From Jiangella anatolica (GTDB lineage: Bacteria; Actinomycetota; Actinomycetes; Jiangellales; Jiangellaceae), in the NCBI RefSeq assembly GCF_003236295.1, contig NZ_POTW01000001.1, forward strand, positions 147,385-211,384: a stretch of DNA of 64,000 bases. Reading direction: 5' to 3'. This document shows, one piece after another, positions 17,334-26,094 of this stretch. Both the position numbers and the translations under genes were made by a program. The notes beneath the pieces were generated by a model. The model was not told the DNA's origin and searched no databases. It was given only the letters and a program-made list of their open reading frames with translations. The stretch's first letter is position 1. The number at the start of each line of letters is the position of its first letter.

Positions 17334-18277
17334 CGGAGCCGGCGCACCCCGACTACTTCGCCGACCCGTTCGTCCTCGCGGTCCCCGGCGGCTACGCGGC
17401 GTACGGCACCACACCCGCGCACCCCGGTGACGTCTTCGAGTCGCTCTGGTCGCCGGACCTGCGCGTCTGGGAGCCGCGCGGGCCGGTGCTGCGCCGGCCC
17501 GACGGCCTGGGCGACGAGTTCTGGGCGCCGGAGGTGGCCCACGCCGACGGCGCCTACTGGCTGTACTACTCCGTCGGCCACGGCATCGACGGCCACCACC
17601 TGCGGGTGGCTCGCGCCGACACCCCGTTCGGCCCGTTCGACGACCTCGGCGTCTCGCTCACCCCGGGAGAGCGGTTCGCCATCGACGCGCACCCGTTCCG
17701 CGACGTCGACGGCCGCTGGTACCTGTTCCTCGCCCGCGACGTGCTCGACGCGCAGCGGCCCGGCACGCACCTGGCCGTCGCGCCGCTGGCGAGCATGACC
17801 GAGCTCGCGGCGCCGCCGGCGCACGTGCTGGCGCCGAACGCGGACTGGCAGCTCTACCAGCGCGATCGCGAGATGTACGGCCGCCGGTTCGACTGGCACA
17901 CCCTGGAGGGGCCGGCGGTGGTCCGCCGGAACGGCCGGTACTGGCTGACGTACTCCGGCGGCGCCTGGACCGGCCCCGGGTACGCCGTCGCCTGGGCGGT
18001 CGCGGATCACCCGCTCGGCCCGTGGCGGCATGCGCCGGAGGGCACGCCGCCGCTGCTGGCCACCCGGCCCGGTCTCGCCGGTCCCGGCCACAACTCGATC
18101 GTCACCGGGCCGGACGGCGGCGACGTCATCGCCTTCCATGCCTGGGACGCGGCCGGGCGGCTGCGCCGGCTGCACCTCCACCACCTGACCTGGTCCGAGA
18201 CCGGCCCCCGGGTCGGCGGACCGCTGATCGACCCGTCGGAGAGGAGGCATGCTCAAACGTTCCAGCACCACGACTGA
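17330..18277 (+). CDS. GH43-like glycoside hydrolase (beta-xylosidase/arabinofuranosidase type)
   Basis: 315 residues, a five-bladed propeller. The GH43 triad is visible: base D12 in FADPFV, pKa-modulating D119 in AIDAHPFRD, and acid E193 in TLEGPAVV. WAPEVAHADGAYWLYYS is the classic second-blade motif. There is no signal peptide, so it acts inside the cell on imported arabino- or xylo-oligosaccharides. Its last codons contain LacI operator D, so the coding sequence and a regulatory site for the next gene overlap. The exact sugar specificity within GH43 cannot be read. Confidence 0.88.
   Translation: MTEPAHPDYFADPFVLAVPGGYAAYGTTPAHPGDVFESLWSPDLRVWEPRGPVLRRPDGLGDEFWAPEVAHADGAYWLYYSVGHGIDGHHLRVARADTPFGPFDDLGVSLTPGERFAIDAHPFRDVDGRWYLFLARDVLDAQRPGTHLAVAPLASMTELAAPPAHVLAPNADWQLYQRDREMYGRRFDWHTLEGPAVVRRNGRYWLTYSGGAWTGPGYAVAWAVADHPLGPWRHAPEGTPPLLATRPGLAGPGHNSIVTGPDGGDVIAFHAWDAAGRLRRLHLHHLTWSETGPRVGGPLIDPSERRHAQTFQHHD
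18251..18266. promoter_or_regulatory. LacI-type operator, site D
   Basis: GCTCAAACGTTCCAGC equals the reverse complement of sites B and C at 15 of 16 positions. It lies inside the 3' end of the GH43-like gene, 25 bases before the ATG of the secreted GH51 enzyme. It implies separate LacI control of that gene, perhaps by roadblock or an internal promoter. Confidence 0.6.
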
Positions 18278-18290
18278 ACGAGGAGCCCGC

Positions 18291-21200
18291 ATGAGAAGAT
18301 CCAGAGCGGCCATCGCCCAGCTCGCCCTGGCCGCCTCGCTCGCGACCGCGCTGACGGTCACCGACCTCGAACCCGCTCACGCCGCCGACGCCACCATCGC
18401 CATCGACGCCACCGCCTACCAGGGCGTGGTCCAGCCCAGCGTCACCGGGCAGATGGCCGAGTGGGCCTACGACCAGATGAACGGCGCCTGGGCCCAGCGG
18501 CTGCGGAACCGGTCGCTGGAGACGGAGACCGTCGACGCCGGGCGCAGCCCGCTGTACGACGCGTTCTCCGGCAGCCAGCTGGACCGCTCCCGCTGGACGC
18601 CGATCAGCCTCGACGGCGCGCCGGCCGGCACCGCGACGGTGTCCGGCGGCACCATGACCCTCACCTCGGCGGCGCCGGGCCGCTGGGGCCTCATGTCCAA
18701 CGACCTCGGCGACACCCGCTACGCCAGCACCGTCGTCGAGACCCGGATCACGTCGCTGACCGGCACGAACGCCATCCTCAGCATGTACGGCGGCAGCGGT
18801 GCCGGCGACTTCACCAAGTTCGTCGAGTTCGCCGTCGAGGGCGGCCAGCTCAAGGTGTTCGCCGACGGCCTGGCGCCGTGGACGGGACCCGCGGCGACCG
18901 TCCCCGCCACGCTGCGCGTCGAGGTCTCGCCGGCCGGCGGGACGGCGCGCGACCTCGCCTTCTTCTACAACGGCACGCAGGTGCACACGATCTCCGGCTA
19001 CACGCTGCTGCCCGAACGCTTCCGCGCGTTCGTCTACACCTTCTCCGGCAGCATCGGCGTCGACCACGTCACCGTGTCCCACGACGACACGTACGACGGC
19101 TTCGGCGGCACGGCGCTGTCGCCGCGGTGGACGCCCACGCTGCTGGAGGGCAGCTCGGCGGGCACCGTCACCGTCGGGTCCGGACGGGTCCAGCTCACCG
19201 GCACCGCGAACTCGCGCTACACGCTGCTGTCCGAGCCGATCCGCAACAGCGCCGTCGACTGGACCACCGTCAGCGCCCGGCTGCAGTCGGTCAGCGGCGT
19301 CAACGGGCTGATCAACATCTACGGCGGCTCCGGCGCCGGCGACTTCAGCAAGTTCATGGAGTTCGGCGTCGAGGGCGGCGTCGCCCGGGTGTTCGCGCCC
19401 GGCGGCTACACCTGGACCGGTGGCGCCGTCAGCCTCCCGGCCACGCTCTCGGTGCAGGTCAGCCCGTACTACGCGAACGGGCGCAGCTTCCGGTTCTACG
19501 TCAACGGCACCAAGGTGCACGAGCTGTGGAACCGCACCGACGTGCCGGCCGGCGACTTCCGCGTCGGCCTCTACGGGTTCGGCACGTCCACCACCCAGTG
19601 GGACCGCGTCGGCGTCGACACCGTGCACATGTGGGACCAGTACGCACCCCACTTCGAGGGCGGGCCGGGCCTGAGCGTGGAGTGGACGCCGGTCTCGCTG
19701 GCCGGCGGCTGGGGCAGCGCCAGCCAAGGCAACAGCCAGCTCACCGTCAACGGCGCCGCGAACAGCCGCTACGGCGTGCTGTCGCAACGGCTGGAGGAGA
19801 GCGACCTCTACGACTACACGATCGAGGCCAAGCTCGACTCCGTCACCGGCACCAACGCGCTGCTCGACGTCTACGCCGGGTCCGGGCGCGGCGACTTCAC
19901 GAAGTTCGTCGAGTTCGGCATCGAGGGCGGCGTGCTGAAGGTGTTCGGCGACGGCGTGCCGACCTGGACCGGGCCGGCGGCCACCACCCCGGCGCTGCTG
20001 CGGGTCGAGGTCAGCCGGTGGAAGCCGGGCGGGCGCGACTTCTCCTTCTTCTACAACGACCGCCTCGTGCACCGGCTGGAAGGGATCACCGCGGTCGGGC
20101 AGCAGGAGTACCAGGTCTTCGCCTACGGCTACGGCACCTCGACCACGAAGTGGGACTACGTCACCTGGTGGCGCAACCCGGGCTGGTCCGAGGACGGGTA
20201 CGCCGACCGCGCCGCGTACCGGCACGTGACCGGCGCCTACAACGGCCGGTACGCCCAGCAGGTGGAGGTCACCCAGCACACGTCCGGGCGCAAGGGCATC
20301 GCGCAGGGCGACGTGCAGGTCTCCGCGGGCAAGCCTTACGAGCTGACTGTCTGGCTCAAGCAGACCGGCCTCAGCGCACCGGTCACCGTCTATCTCGGCC
20401 CCGGCTCCGGCGACGGACCCGGCTACACGCCGTACGCGTCGGCGACGATCGCCGGCGTCACCGGCAGCTGGGCGAAGTACACGGTGACGCTGACGCCGTC
20501 GACCACCGATCCACAGGCGAAGCTGTTCATCGGCACCGCCGGGACCGGAACGCTGACGATCGACATGCCGAGCCTGATGCCGCTGCACCCGTCCGAGGTG
20601 GTGCACGGCGGCTGGCGGCCGGAGTTCGTCGACAAGGTCAGCGCGCTGAAGCCGGACACGATCCGCTGGCCGGGCGGCATCATCGCCGACTCCTACTACT
20701 GGGAGCACGGCGTCGGGCCGCGCGACGACCGCGACCCGATGTACTTCGCCCAGTGGGACGCCCAGTGGATGACGAACGACGTCGGCACCGACGAGATCCT
20801 CGGCCTGGCCGAGGCGCTCGGGCTGAATGTCGTGCTCAACGTCAACTGGGGCCAGGGCACCGCGGCCAGCGCCGCCAACTGGGTCGAGTACGCCAATGGC
20901 TCGACCGCCACCCCGCAGGGCGCCCAGCGGGCGGCCAACGGGCGGACCGCGCCGTGGGACGTCGACCTGTGGGAGATCGGCAACGAGGTCTGGGGCTGGT
21001 GGACGCCGGGCAGCACGAACGCGGCCACCTACGCGGCCAGCTACAACGCGTTCCGCGACGCGATGGTCGCCAAGGACGCCGGCATCGAGGTGGTCGCCGA
21101 GGGCGGTGACGGCAACAGCGCCGACCAGGCCTGGAACACCACCATGGTCCAGACGTCCGGGTCGAGGATGGATCACCTCGCGGTGCACTACTACAGCCCG

Positions 21201-22205
21201 CAGCCGCTGCCGCAGAACTACAACAGCGCCGACGTGTACGCCGCCAGCGTCGGCTCCGCCGCGACGATCGGCGACCGGCTGGCCGCCAGCGGCAACACGA
21301 TCCTGGCCAACACCCAGCGCGACATCAAGCTCGCCGTGATGGAGCACGCGGCGATGTACTTCAACGAGGAGCATCGGCGCACCCGCACGCTCGAGGGCGG
21401 GCTGGCCGAGGCCGGGATCCTCAACCTGCTCATGCGCCGGCCCGACCTCAACGAGGTCAACGCGGCCTCCACCCTGGTGAACTTCTGGGACGGCGGCTCG
21501 TTCCGGCTCGGCGCACGGGGCGCGATGGTCACACCGGCCTACGAGGTGCAGCGGCTGGTTGGCAACTACCACGGGCCGCTGCTGGTGAAGTCGCAGACGA
21601 CGTCGGCGACGTACAACGCGCCGGCCATGGGCAACCTGCCGGCGCGGGCGAACGTCCCGTATCTGGACGTCACCACCACCCGGTCCGCCGACGGGCAGAA
21701 GCTGTACGTGTCCGTGCTGAACCGGCATCCGTCGCAGGCGATCTCGACCGACGTCACCATCGCCAACGGCGGCACGATCGGCGCGACCGCCACCGCGCGC
21801 ACCGTCAACTCGGCCAGCCATCTGGACCAGAACACCTGGCTGAACCCGACGACGGTGCAGGCGACGACCACCACCACCGGCGCCGGGAGCGCGTTCACGT
21901 ACTCCTTCCCGGCGCACAGCTACACGGTCCTCACCATCGACACGACGGCGACGGCGGTGACGCTGCCGGCGGTGACCGGCCGCGTGACGACGACGGCCGG
22001 CGCTCCGATCGGCGCCGCCACCGTCCAGCTAGGCGGCGGCGCGAGCACGACGACCAACGCCGACGGCTACTTCGTCATCCCGAACGTGACGCCGGGCGCC
22101 TACTCGGTGACCGTCAGCAGGAGCGGGTTCACCACCTACACCCGCACCGATGTGGAGGTGAGCCAGACCGGGGCGACCACGCTCCCGATCAGACTGACAC
22201 CCTGA
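18291..22205 (+). CDS. Secreted multidomain GH51-type alpha-L-arabinofuranosidase
   Basis: 1,304 residues; ATG 18291 is chosen over the longer ORF because GAGGAG precedes it and a Sec signal peptide (MRRSRAAIAQLALAASLATA, cut after AHA) follows. Order: the N-terminal GH51 strand (SVTGQMAEWAYDQMNGAW, residues 50-75); three tandem jelly-roll-like modules of about 180 residues (about 88-267, 268-449, 450-633) sharing YxGSGxGDFxKFxEF; a CBM4/9-like module (about 637-767); the GH51 barrel (about 767-1075) with acid/base E899 in EIGNEVWGWW and nucleophile E1018 in AVMEHAAMYF; the GH51 C-terminal beta domain; and a CarboxypepD_reg-like domain (about 1224-1304). It should release arabinose from extracellular arabinan or arabinoxylan for the importer upstream. 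Confidence 0.9.
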   Translation: MRRSRAAIAQLALAASLATALTVTDLEPAHAADATIAIDATAYQGVVQPSVTGQMAEWAYDQMNGAWAQRLRNRSLETETVDAGRSPLYDAFSGSQLDRSRWTPISLDGAPAGTATVSGGTMTLTSAAPGRWGLMSNDLGDTRYASTVVETRITSLTGTNAILSMYGGSGAGDFTKFVEFAVEGGQLKVFADGLAPWTGPAATVPATLRVEVSPAGGTARDLAFFYNGTQVHTISGYTLLPERFRAFVYTFSGSIGVDHVTVSHDDTYDGFGGTALSPRWTPTLLEGSSAGTVTVGSGRVQLTGTANSRYTLLSEPIRNSAVDWTTVSARLQSVSGVNGLINIYGGSGAGDFSKFMEFGVEGGVARVFAPGGYTWTGGAVSLPATLSVQVSPYYANGRSFRFYVNGTKVHELWNRTDVPAGDFRVGLYGFGTSTTQWDRVGVDTVHMWDQYAPHFEGGPGLSVEWTPVSLAGGWGSASQGNSQLTVNGAANSRYGVLSQRLEESDLYDYTIEAKLDSVTGTNALLDVYAGSGRGDFTKFVEFGIEGGVLKVFGDGVPTWTGPAATTPALLRVEVSRWKPGGRDFSFFYNDRLVHRLEGITAVGQQEYQVFAYGYGTSTTKWDYVTWWRNPGWSEDGYADRAAYRHVTGAYNGRYAQQVEVTQHTSGRKGIAQGDVQVSAGKPYELTVWLKQTGLSAPVTVYLGPGSGDGPGYTPYASATIAGVTGSWAKYTVTLTPSTTDPQAKLFIGTAGTGTLTIDMPSLMPLHPSEVVHGGWRPEFVDKVSALKPDTIRWPGGIIADSYYWEHGVGPRDDRDPMYFAQWDAQWMTNDVGTDEILGLAEALGLNVVLNVNWGQGTAASAANWVEYANGSTATPQGAQRAANGRTAPWDVDLWEIGNEVWGWWTPGSTNAATYAASYNAFRDAMVAKDAGIEVVAEGGDGNSADQAWNTTMVQTSGSRMDHLAVHYYSPQPLPQNYNSADVYAASVGSAATIGDRLAASGNTILANTQRDIKLAVMEHAAMYFNEEHRRTRTLEGGLAEAGILNLLMRRPDLNEVNAASTLVNFWDGGSFRLGARGAMVTPAYEVQRLVGNYHGPLLVKSQTTSATYNAPAMGNLPARANVPYLDVTTTRSADGQKLYVSVLNRHPSQAISTDVTIANGGTIGATATARTVNSASHLDQNTWLNPTTVQATTTTTGAGSAFTYSFPAHSYTVLTIDTTATAVTLPAVTGRVTTTAGAPIGAATVQLGGGASTTTNADGYFVIPNVTPGAYSVTVSRSGFTTYTRTDVEVSQTGATTLPIRLTP

Positions 22206-22210
22206 CGCTC

Positions 22211-23230
22211 CTACTCGGCGGCCGCGACGACCTCGCGGCCGCCGAGCAGCGCCGCCGTCGCCGTCCAGCCGATGTTGCCGCCGGAGAGCAGGACCAGCAG
22301 CGGACCGTCGCCGGGGACACGGCGGGCGAGGGCCGCTGCCACGCCGGTGGCGCCGCCCGGCTCGACGACCTGCTTCAGGCGCTCGGCCAGGAACCGCATC
22401 GCGTCCACGATGTGCTCGTCGGTCACCAGCAGCGAGCCCGCGCCGAGCGCCCGGATCACCTCGAACGGGAGCGCACCGGGCCGGTGTGCCCGCAGCGCGT
22501 CCGCGATCGTCGACGGCTCGGAGCCGGCGACGCGGACGCCGGCGAGCAGGGAGTCGTGCAGGTCGGCGGCGCCGGTGGGCTCCACGGCGTAGACCGGCAG
22601 CGGATCGCCGAGCGCGGCCGCCGCCAGCAGCGTGCCGGCGGCCAGCCCGCCACCACTGGCCGGGACGAGCACCGTCTCCGGCCGGACCGGGACGTCGGCC
22701 AGTGCCTCCCGTAGCCACGTGCCCTGGCCCGCGATCGTCAACGGGTGGTCGTACGGCGGGATGTCGCGCAGGCCCTGGCTGCCGGCCAGCTCCCGCGCGA
22801 CGGCGATCCGCTCCTCGGCGCCGTCGCCGACCGTCACCACGCGTGCGCCGTACCCCACGATCGCCGCGAGCTTGGCCGGCGCGATCGACCGCGGGACGAC
22901 GATCGTCGCGGGCAGTCCGGCGCGCCGCGCGGCCCACGCCACCGCCTGGCCGTGGTTGCCGCTCGACGCGGCCACGACACCGCGCGGCCGCGGCCTCGGC
23001 TCCAGCATCGCCACCACCTGGTTGGTCGCGCCGCGGGCCTTGTACGACCCGGTGCTCTGCAGGTGCTCGGCCTTGAGGAACACGCGCCGGCCGGCCGCCT
23101 CGTCCAGCTGCCGGGAGGTGAGAACCGGCGTGCGGCGCAGCCGGCCGGACAGCCGGATCGAGGCGTGCTCCACGTCGGCCGGGGCCACGCTCAGCCGGCC
23201 GTCCTCGGGGTGGGTGAAGCGCACCGTCAT
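22211..23230 (-). CDS. PLP-dependent threonine/serine dehydratase-like enzyme
   Basis: 339 residues of fold-type II. The Schiff-base lysine is K64 in STGSYKARGA, SSGNHGQAVAWAARRAG is the substrate-binding asparagine loop, and SGGGLAAG is the phosphate-binding glycine loop. No ACT regulatory domain follows, so it is the short catabolic or racemase type rather than biosynthetic IlvA. It is the last gene of a three-gene minus-strand operon (ATGA overlap at 23227-23230) behind two penicillin-recognising serine hydrolases. It could deaminate or racemise serine or threonine, or act on diamino acids, released from wall peptides. Specificity is inferred only. Confidence 0.88.
   Translation of the reverse strand: MTVRFTHPEDGRLSVAPADVEHASIRLSGRLRRTPVLTSRQLDEAAGRRVFLKAEHLQSTGSYKARGATNQVVAMLEPRPRPRGVVAASSGNHGQAVAWAARRAGLPATIVVPRSIAPAKLAAIVGYGARVVTVGDGAEERIAVARELAGSQGLRDIPPYDHPLTIAGQGTWLREALADVPVRPETVLVPASGGGLAAGTLLAAAALGDPLPVYAVEPTGAADLHDSLLAGVRVAGSEPSTIADALRAHRPGALPFEVIRALGAGSLLVTDEHIVDAMRFLAERLKQVVEPGGATGVAAALARRVPGDGPLLVLLSGGNIGWTATAALLGGREVVAAAE
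22214..22246. terminator. Convergent-gene hairpin inside coding sequence
   Basis: A perfect 12-bp stem, CTCGGCGGCCGC with GCGGCCGCCGAG and a 9-base loop, starts nine bases after the GH51 stop. It lies wholly within the last codons of the converging dehydratase gene (encoding LGGREVVAAAE). It could stop transcription from both sides. There is no T-tract. Confidence 0.5.
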
Positions 23231-24060
23231 GCGAGCACCTCGCGCACCGCGTCGCGGGCGGCCGCGCCGACGGCCCGGTCGACGACGTCGGCGGGGGTGG
23301 CCGCCGCCGACTGCCGGACCACGACCGCGACCGCCACCGCGGCGCCGTCGGCGCGTTCCAGCACGCCGAACTCGCCGCGCCATGGCGACAGCGTGCCGGT
23401 CTTCGACGTGACCACCCAGTCCGGCTTCGGGAAGCCGCGGGTGAACCGCGCCGTCCAGACCTGGCGACGCATGAGGTCGCGGACCAGCCGGCACGCCGCG
23501 GGTGACGCGGCCCGGTCCCGCGCGAGCAGGCCGGCGAGGCGGGCCAGATCGGCGGCCGATCCGCGGGTCGTGCGGTCCAGCCGCAGGTCCGCGTCGTCGG
23601 TGCGCGGCGTCCAGTCGGCCGCGACCGCCGCGTCCTCCGTCGGGTAGCCGAGGTCCTCACCAGCACGGCGCAGCAGCAGCCGGCAGCCGCCGATCACCTG
23701 GACGCTGTCCAGGCCCAGCCGCGCGGCCCGGTCGTTGACCGCATCCAGGCCGACCCGCTCCAGCAGCACGTCGGACGCCGTGTTGTCCGACCACGCCAGC
23801 GCCAGATAGAGCAGGTCGCGCAGCGACACGCTCGCCGGGTGGGCGAACCGGTTGAGGCCGGCGCCGCCCGGCGTGTGCTCGCCGGGTGTGACGACGCAGG
23901 GTGCGTCGGGCCGCAGCCGTCCCCGATCGAACGCCTCGGCGACCTCCAGCGCCAGCAGCACCTTGTACATCGACGCGATCGGCACGACGACGCCGTCGCG
24001 CAGCCCGTACGACCCGGGCCGGTCCAGCCGCTCGGCGGCGACGTGGAACGTCCCGGTCAC
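23227..24060 (-). CDS. Class A beta-lactamase-fold serine hydrolase, no signal peptide
   Basis: 277 residues from GTG 24060. The penicillin-recognising motifs are complete: SMYK (SxxK), SDN in AWSDNTASD, and KTG in TSKTGTLS. The class A ExxLN omega-loop motif that deacylates penicillins is not found, and there is no signal peptide, so a periplasmic antibiotic-resistance role is unlikely. Start and stop overlap both neighbours by four bases. I infer a cytoplasmic peptidase or amidase acting on muropeptides or D-amino acid peptides. Confidence 0.85.
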   Translation of the reverse strand: MTGTFHVAAERLDRPGSYGLRDGVVVPIASMYKVLLALEVAEAFDRGRLRPDAPCVVTPGEHTPGGAGLNRFAHPASVSLRDLLYLALAWSDNTASDVLLERVGLDAVNDRAARLGLDSVQVIGGCRLLLRRAGEDLGYPTEDAAVAADWTPRTDDADLRLDRTTRGSAADLARLAGLLARDRAASPAACRLVRDLMRRQVWTARFTRGFPKPDWVVTSKTGTLSPWRGEFGVLERADGAAVAVAVVVRQSAAATPADVVDRAVGAAARDAVREVLA

Positions 24061-25124
24061 GGCCGGTACGCGCTGTCGTTCGCCGCGGCGGTCAGCCGCA
24101 GGCCCGGCCCGGTCAGCTCGTCGCCGTCGTCTGTCGAGCGCAGCTCGACCGGCCGGCCGGCCCAGTCCAGGCCGGCCAGCCGCCGGCCCTCGGCTCGGCC
24201 CGCGAAGACCGGGTACGGCCAGGTCGTCTCGCGCAGCACGAGCTCGACGCGGTCCCCGTGCCGCAGCTCGACCACCTCCTGCGCGTCCCACCACCAGGAG
24301 CGCCGCGCGTCGTCGCGGGACCACCGGCGCACCGCCTCGTCGCGCAGGTCGTCGTGGCTGTAGCCGGCCTCGGCGACGACGACCGAGGCGCCGCGCCGCG
24401 GCCAGACGGTGACGCACGTGGTCCGGCCCCGGATCGTGCCGCTGCTCACCAGCACGCGGTGGGGATCGACGAAGAACGTGCGCAGCCCCGCGGCCAGTTG
24501 GGAACCTTGTCCGTTGGGCGTCGACGTGCCCAGCAGCAACTCCAGCATGGTGGGGTCGACGACGTCGGGCCGGTGGCCGTCCAGCGCCCGCGCCAGCGTC
24601 ATCAGGTCGTCGAGGGTGGACCACAGGTCACCCGCCGGTGCCGCGGCGCCGAGCGCGGGCCGGCCCTCGGCCCGCTCGTCCGGCAGCGACGTCCGGGTCA
24701 GGCCCAGCGGGTGGAGGACGTGCTCGGCCAGCAGCTCCGGATAGCGCCGGCCGGTGGCCCGTTCCAGCAGCGCCGCCGCCAGGCCGTATCCCAGGTTCGA
24801 GTAGTGGACGGTCCCCGGCGGAAGAGCCAGCCGGGGCGGGCTCGCGACCGCCGCCGCCAACTCGTCCTCCGTCAGCCCCGTGCTGGTCCAGTGCGACGGG
24901 CGCAGCTCGAACGGGACCGCCGCGGTATGGCCGAGCAGGGCACGCAGCGGCTCGGTCCAGCCGACGACGCCGTCGGCGCAGAGGCGGGCGGCCAGCAGCG
25001 CGGTCAGCGTCTTGGACACCGAGGCGATCGGGAAGCGCTGGTCCGCGGCCAGCGACCCGGACAGCTCCCGGGCCGTCTCGTCGGCGCTCAGGTGGAACCG
25101 GGCCAGGATCTCCGGAGGGGTCAC
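24057..25124 (-). CDS. Class C beta-lactamase-family serine hydrolase, no signal peptide
   Basis: 355 residues from GTG 25124. SVSK (SxxK) lies near residue 35, YSN occurs in VHYSNLGYG as in AmpC/esterase EstB, and SSGTIRG may stand in for the third motif. A C-terminal extension of about 80 residues (from WWWDAQEVVELRHGDR onward) looks like a small beta-rich domain. It lacks a signal peptide. It is the first gene of the minus-strand operon and is divergent from another serine hydrolase across a 46-base AT-rich promoter region. A D-aminopeptidase or DD-carboxypeptidase-like role is plausible. Confidence 0.85.
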   Translation of the reverse strand: MTPPEILARFHLSADETARELSGSLAADQRFPIASVSKTLTALLAARLCADGVVGWTEPLRALLGHTAAVPFELRPSHWTSTGLTEDELAAAVASPPRLALPPGTVHYSNLGYGLAAALLERATGRRYPELLAEHVLHPLGLTRTSLPDERAEGRPALGAAAPAGDLWSTLDDLMTLARALDGHRPDVVDPTMLELLLGTSTPNGQGSQLAAGLRTFFVDPHRVLVSSGTIRGRTTCVTVWPRRGASVVVAEAGYSHDDLRDEAVRRWSRDDARRSWWWDAQEVVELRHGDRVELVLRETTWPYPVFAGRAEGRRLAGLDWAGRPVELRSTDDGDELTGPGLRLTAAANDSAYRP

Positions 25125-25135
25125 GGGTAGCTAAG

Positions 25136-25164
25136 GTACAGGAGGGAGCCCGTATATGTAAGAT
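25136..25164 (+). promoter_or_regulatory. Leaderless promoter, muropeptide locus promoter 1
   Basis: GTACAG (25136-25141), 17 bases, TAAGAT (25159-25164), then six bases to the GTG at 25171. The same geometry precedes the importer gene at 27004. TAATGACG overlaps the start (25164-25171). On the opposite strand TTACAT-N17-TACCTT could serve the divergent gene at 25124. Confidence 0.45.
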
Positions 25165-25170
25165 AATGAC

Positions 25171-26094
25171 GTGAGCACGATGGTCGCGTGGGCCTACGGC
25201 GTCGGCGCCGAGGTGTGCGCCCGGTCCGACGACTCCGCCGGGGGCTACTTCGACCTGGCGTCGCTGACCAAGCCGCTCTTCACCGCGCAGGCGGTGCTGA
25301 CCCACCTCGCCCTCGACGAGCCGGTCGCCCTCGACTGGCTGCCGCCGGCGCCCGGCTGCGTGACGGTGTGGAGCCTGCTCACCCACGCCGCCCGGCTGCC
25401 GGCCGAGCTGCCCGCCGCGGGGGGCCGGTCCGACGTGCACGCGTGGCTGGCCGCCCGGGTGGCCGAGGCCGCGGACCGCCCCGATTGGGTCACCTACAGC
25501 GACCCGAGCTACTGGCTGCTCGGCGAGCTGGTGGCGGCGCGGACCGGGCGGCCGCTGCACGCGCTGTTCGCCGCCACCCCGGCGGCCGAGCGCGGCGGTT
25601 TCCGGTTCGGCGCCGCGCCGGCCGAACCGGCCGTGCCGGCCGGACCGGTCGACGGCGGCCGGCAGCTGCCGCACGACCCGGCCGCCCGCAGGCTCGGGCC
25701 GAGCGGTCACGCCGGCGCGTTCGGCACGCTGGACGGCGTCATCGCCGCGGTTGCGTCGTGGCTCGACCCCCGCTGGCTGCCGGCGCCGCTGGCCGAGCCC
25801 GCGCTGACCTGCCTGACGCACGCGACGCCTGGCGGGCACCGCAGCCTGGCGTGGACGCTGGCCGGCGACCCGTTCCACGTTGTGGCGCACGACTGGCCGC
25901 CCACGACGCTGTGCCACACCGGGTTCACCGGCGTGAGCGTGGCGCTGGACCCGGTCTCCGGCTGGTGGGCGGTGCATCTGAGCAACCTCGTCCCGATCGA
26001 CCGGGACGCGACGCCGGCCCTGGTCGCGAGGCGGCACTTCTACGCGCGGGCCGCGTCCGGCCTGCGCGAACATGACTCGAGGAGGCACCGGTGA
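25171..26094 (+). CDS. Beta-lactamase-family serine hydrolase, no signal peptide
   Basis: 307 residues, with SLTK (SxxK) at about residue 31, YSD in TYSDPSYWLLGE, and HTG in LCHTGFTGVSV, the three motifs of the class C/DD-peptidase family. It has no signal peptide and is shorter than usual AmpC-type proteins. It is translationally coupled (GTGA) to the NlpC/P60 gene. I infer a cytoplasmic peptidase of the muropeptide breakdown pathway. Confidence 0.85.
   Translation: MSTMVAWAYGVGAEVCARSDDSAGGYFDLASLTKPLFTAQAVLTHLALDEPVALDWLPPAPGCVTVWSLLTHAARLPAELPAAGGRSDVHAWLAARVAEAADRPDWVTYSDPSYWLLGELVAARTGRPLHALFAATPAAERGGFRFGAAPAEPAVPAGPVDGGRQLPHDPAARRLGPSGHAGAFGTLDGVIAAVASWLDPRWLPAPLAEPALTCLTHATPGGHRSLAWTLAGDPFHVVAHDWPPTTLCHTGFTGVSVALDPVSGWWAVHLSNLVPIDRDATPALVARRHFYARAASGLREHDSRRHR

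Noticed and set aside
18126..21917. A 1,263-codon open frame on the minus strand opposite the GH51 gene
   Set aside because: It is low-complexity (Arg, Gly, Val, Asp rich) with no recognisable domain, and mirrors the GC-biased codons of the clear GH51 gene. It is a shadow frame.
23227..24060. Class A beta-lactamase conferring antibiotic resistance
   Set aside because: No signal peptide and no ExxLN deacylation motif; the operon partners are peptide and amino acid enzymes. A peptidase role is more likely.
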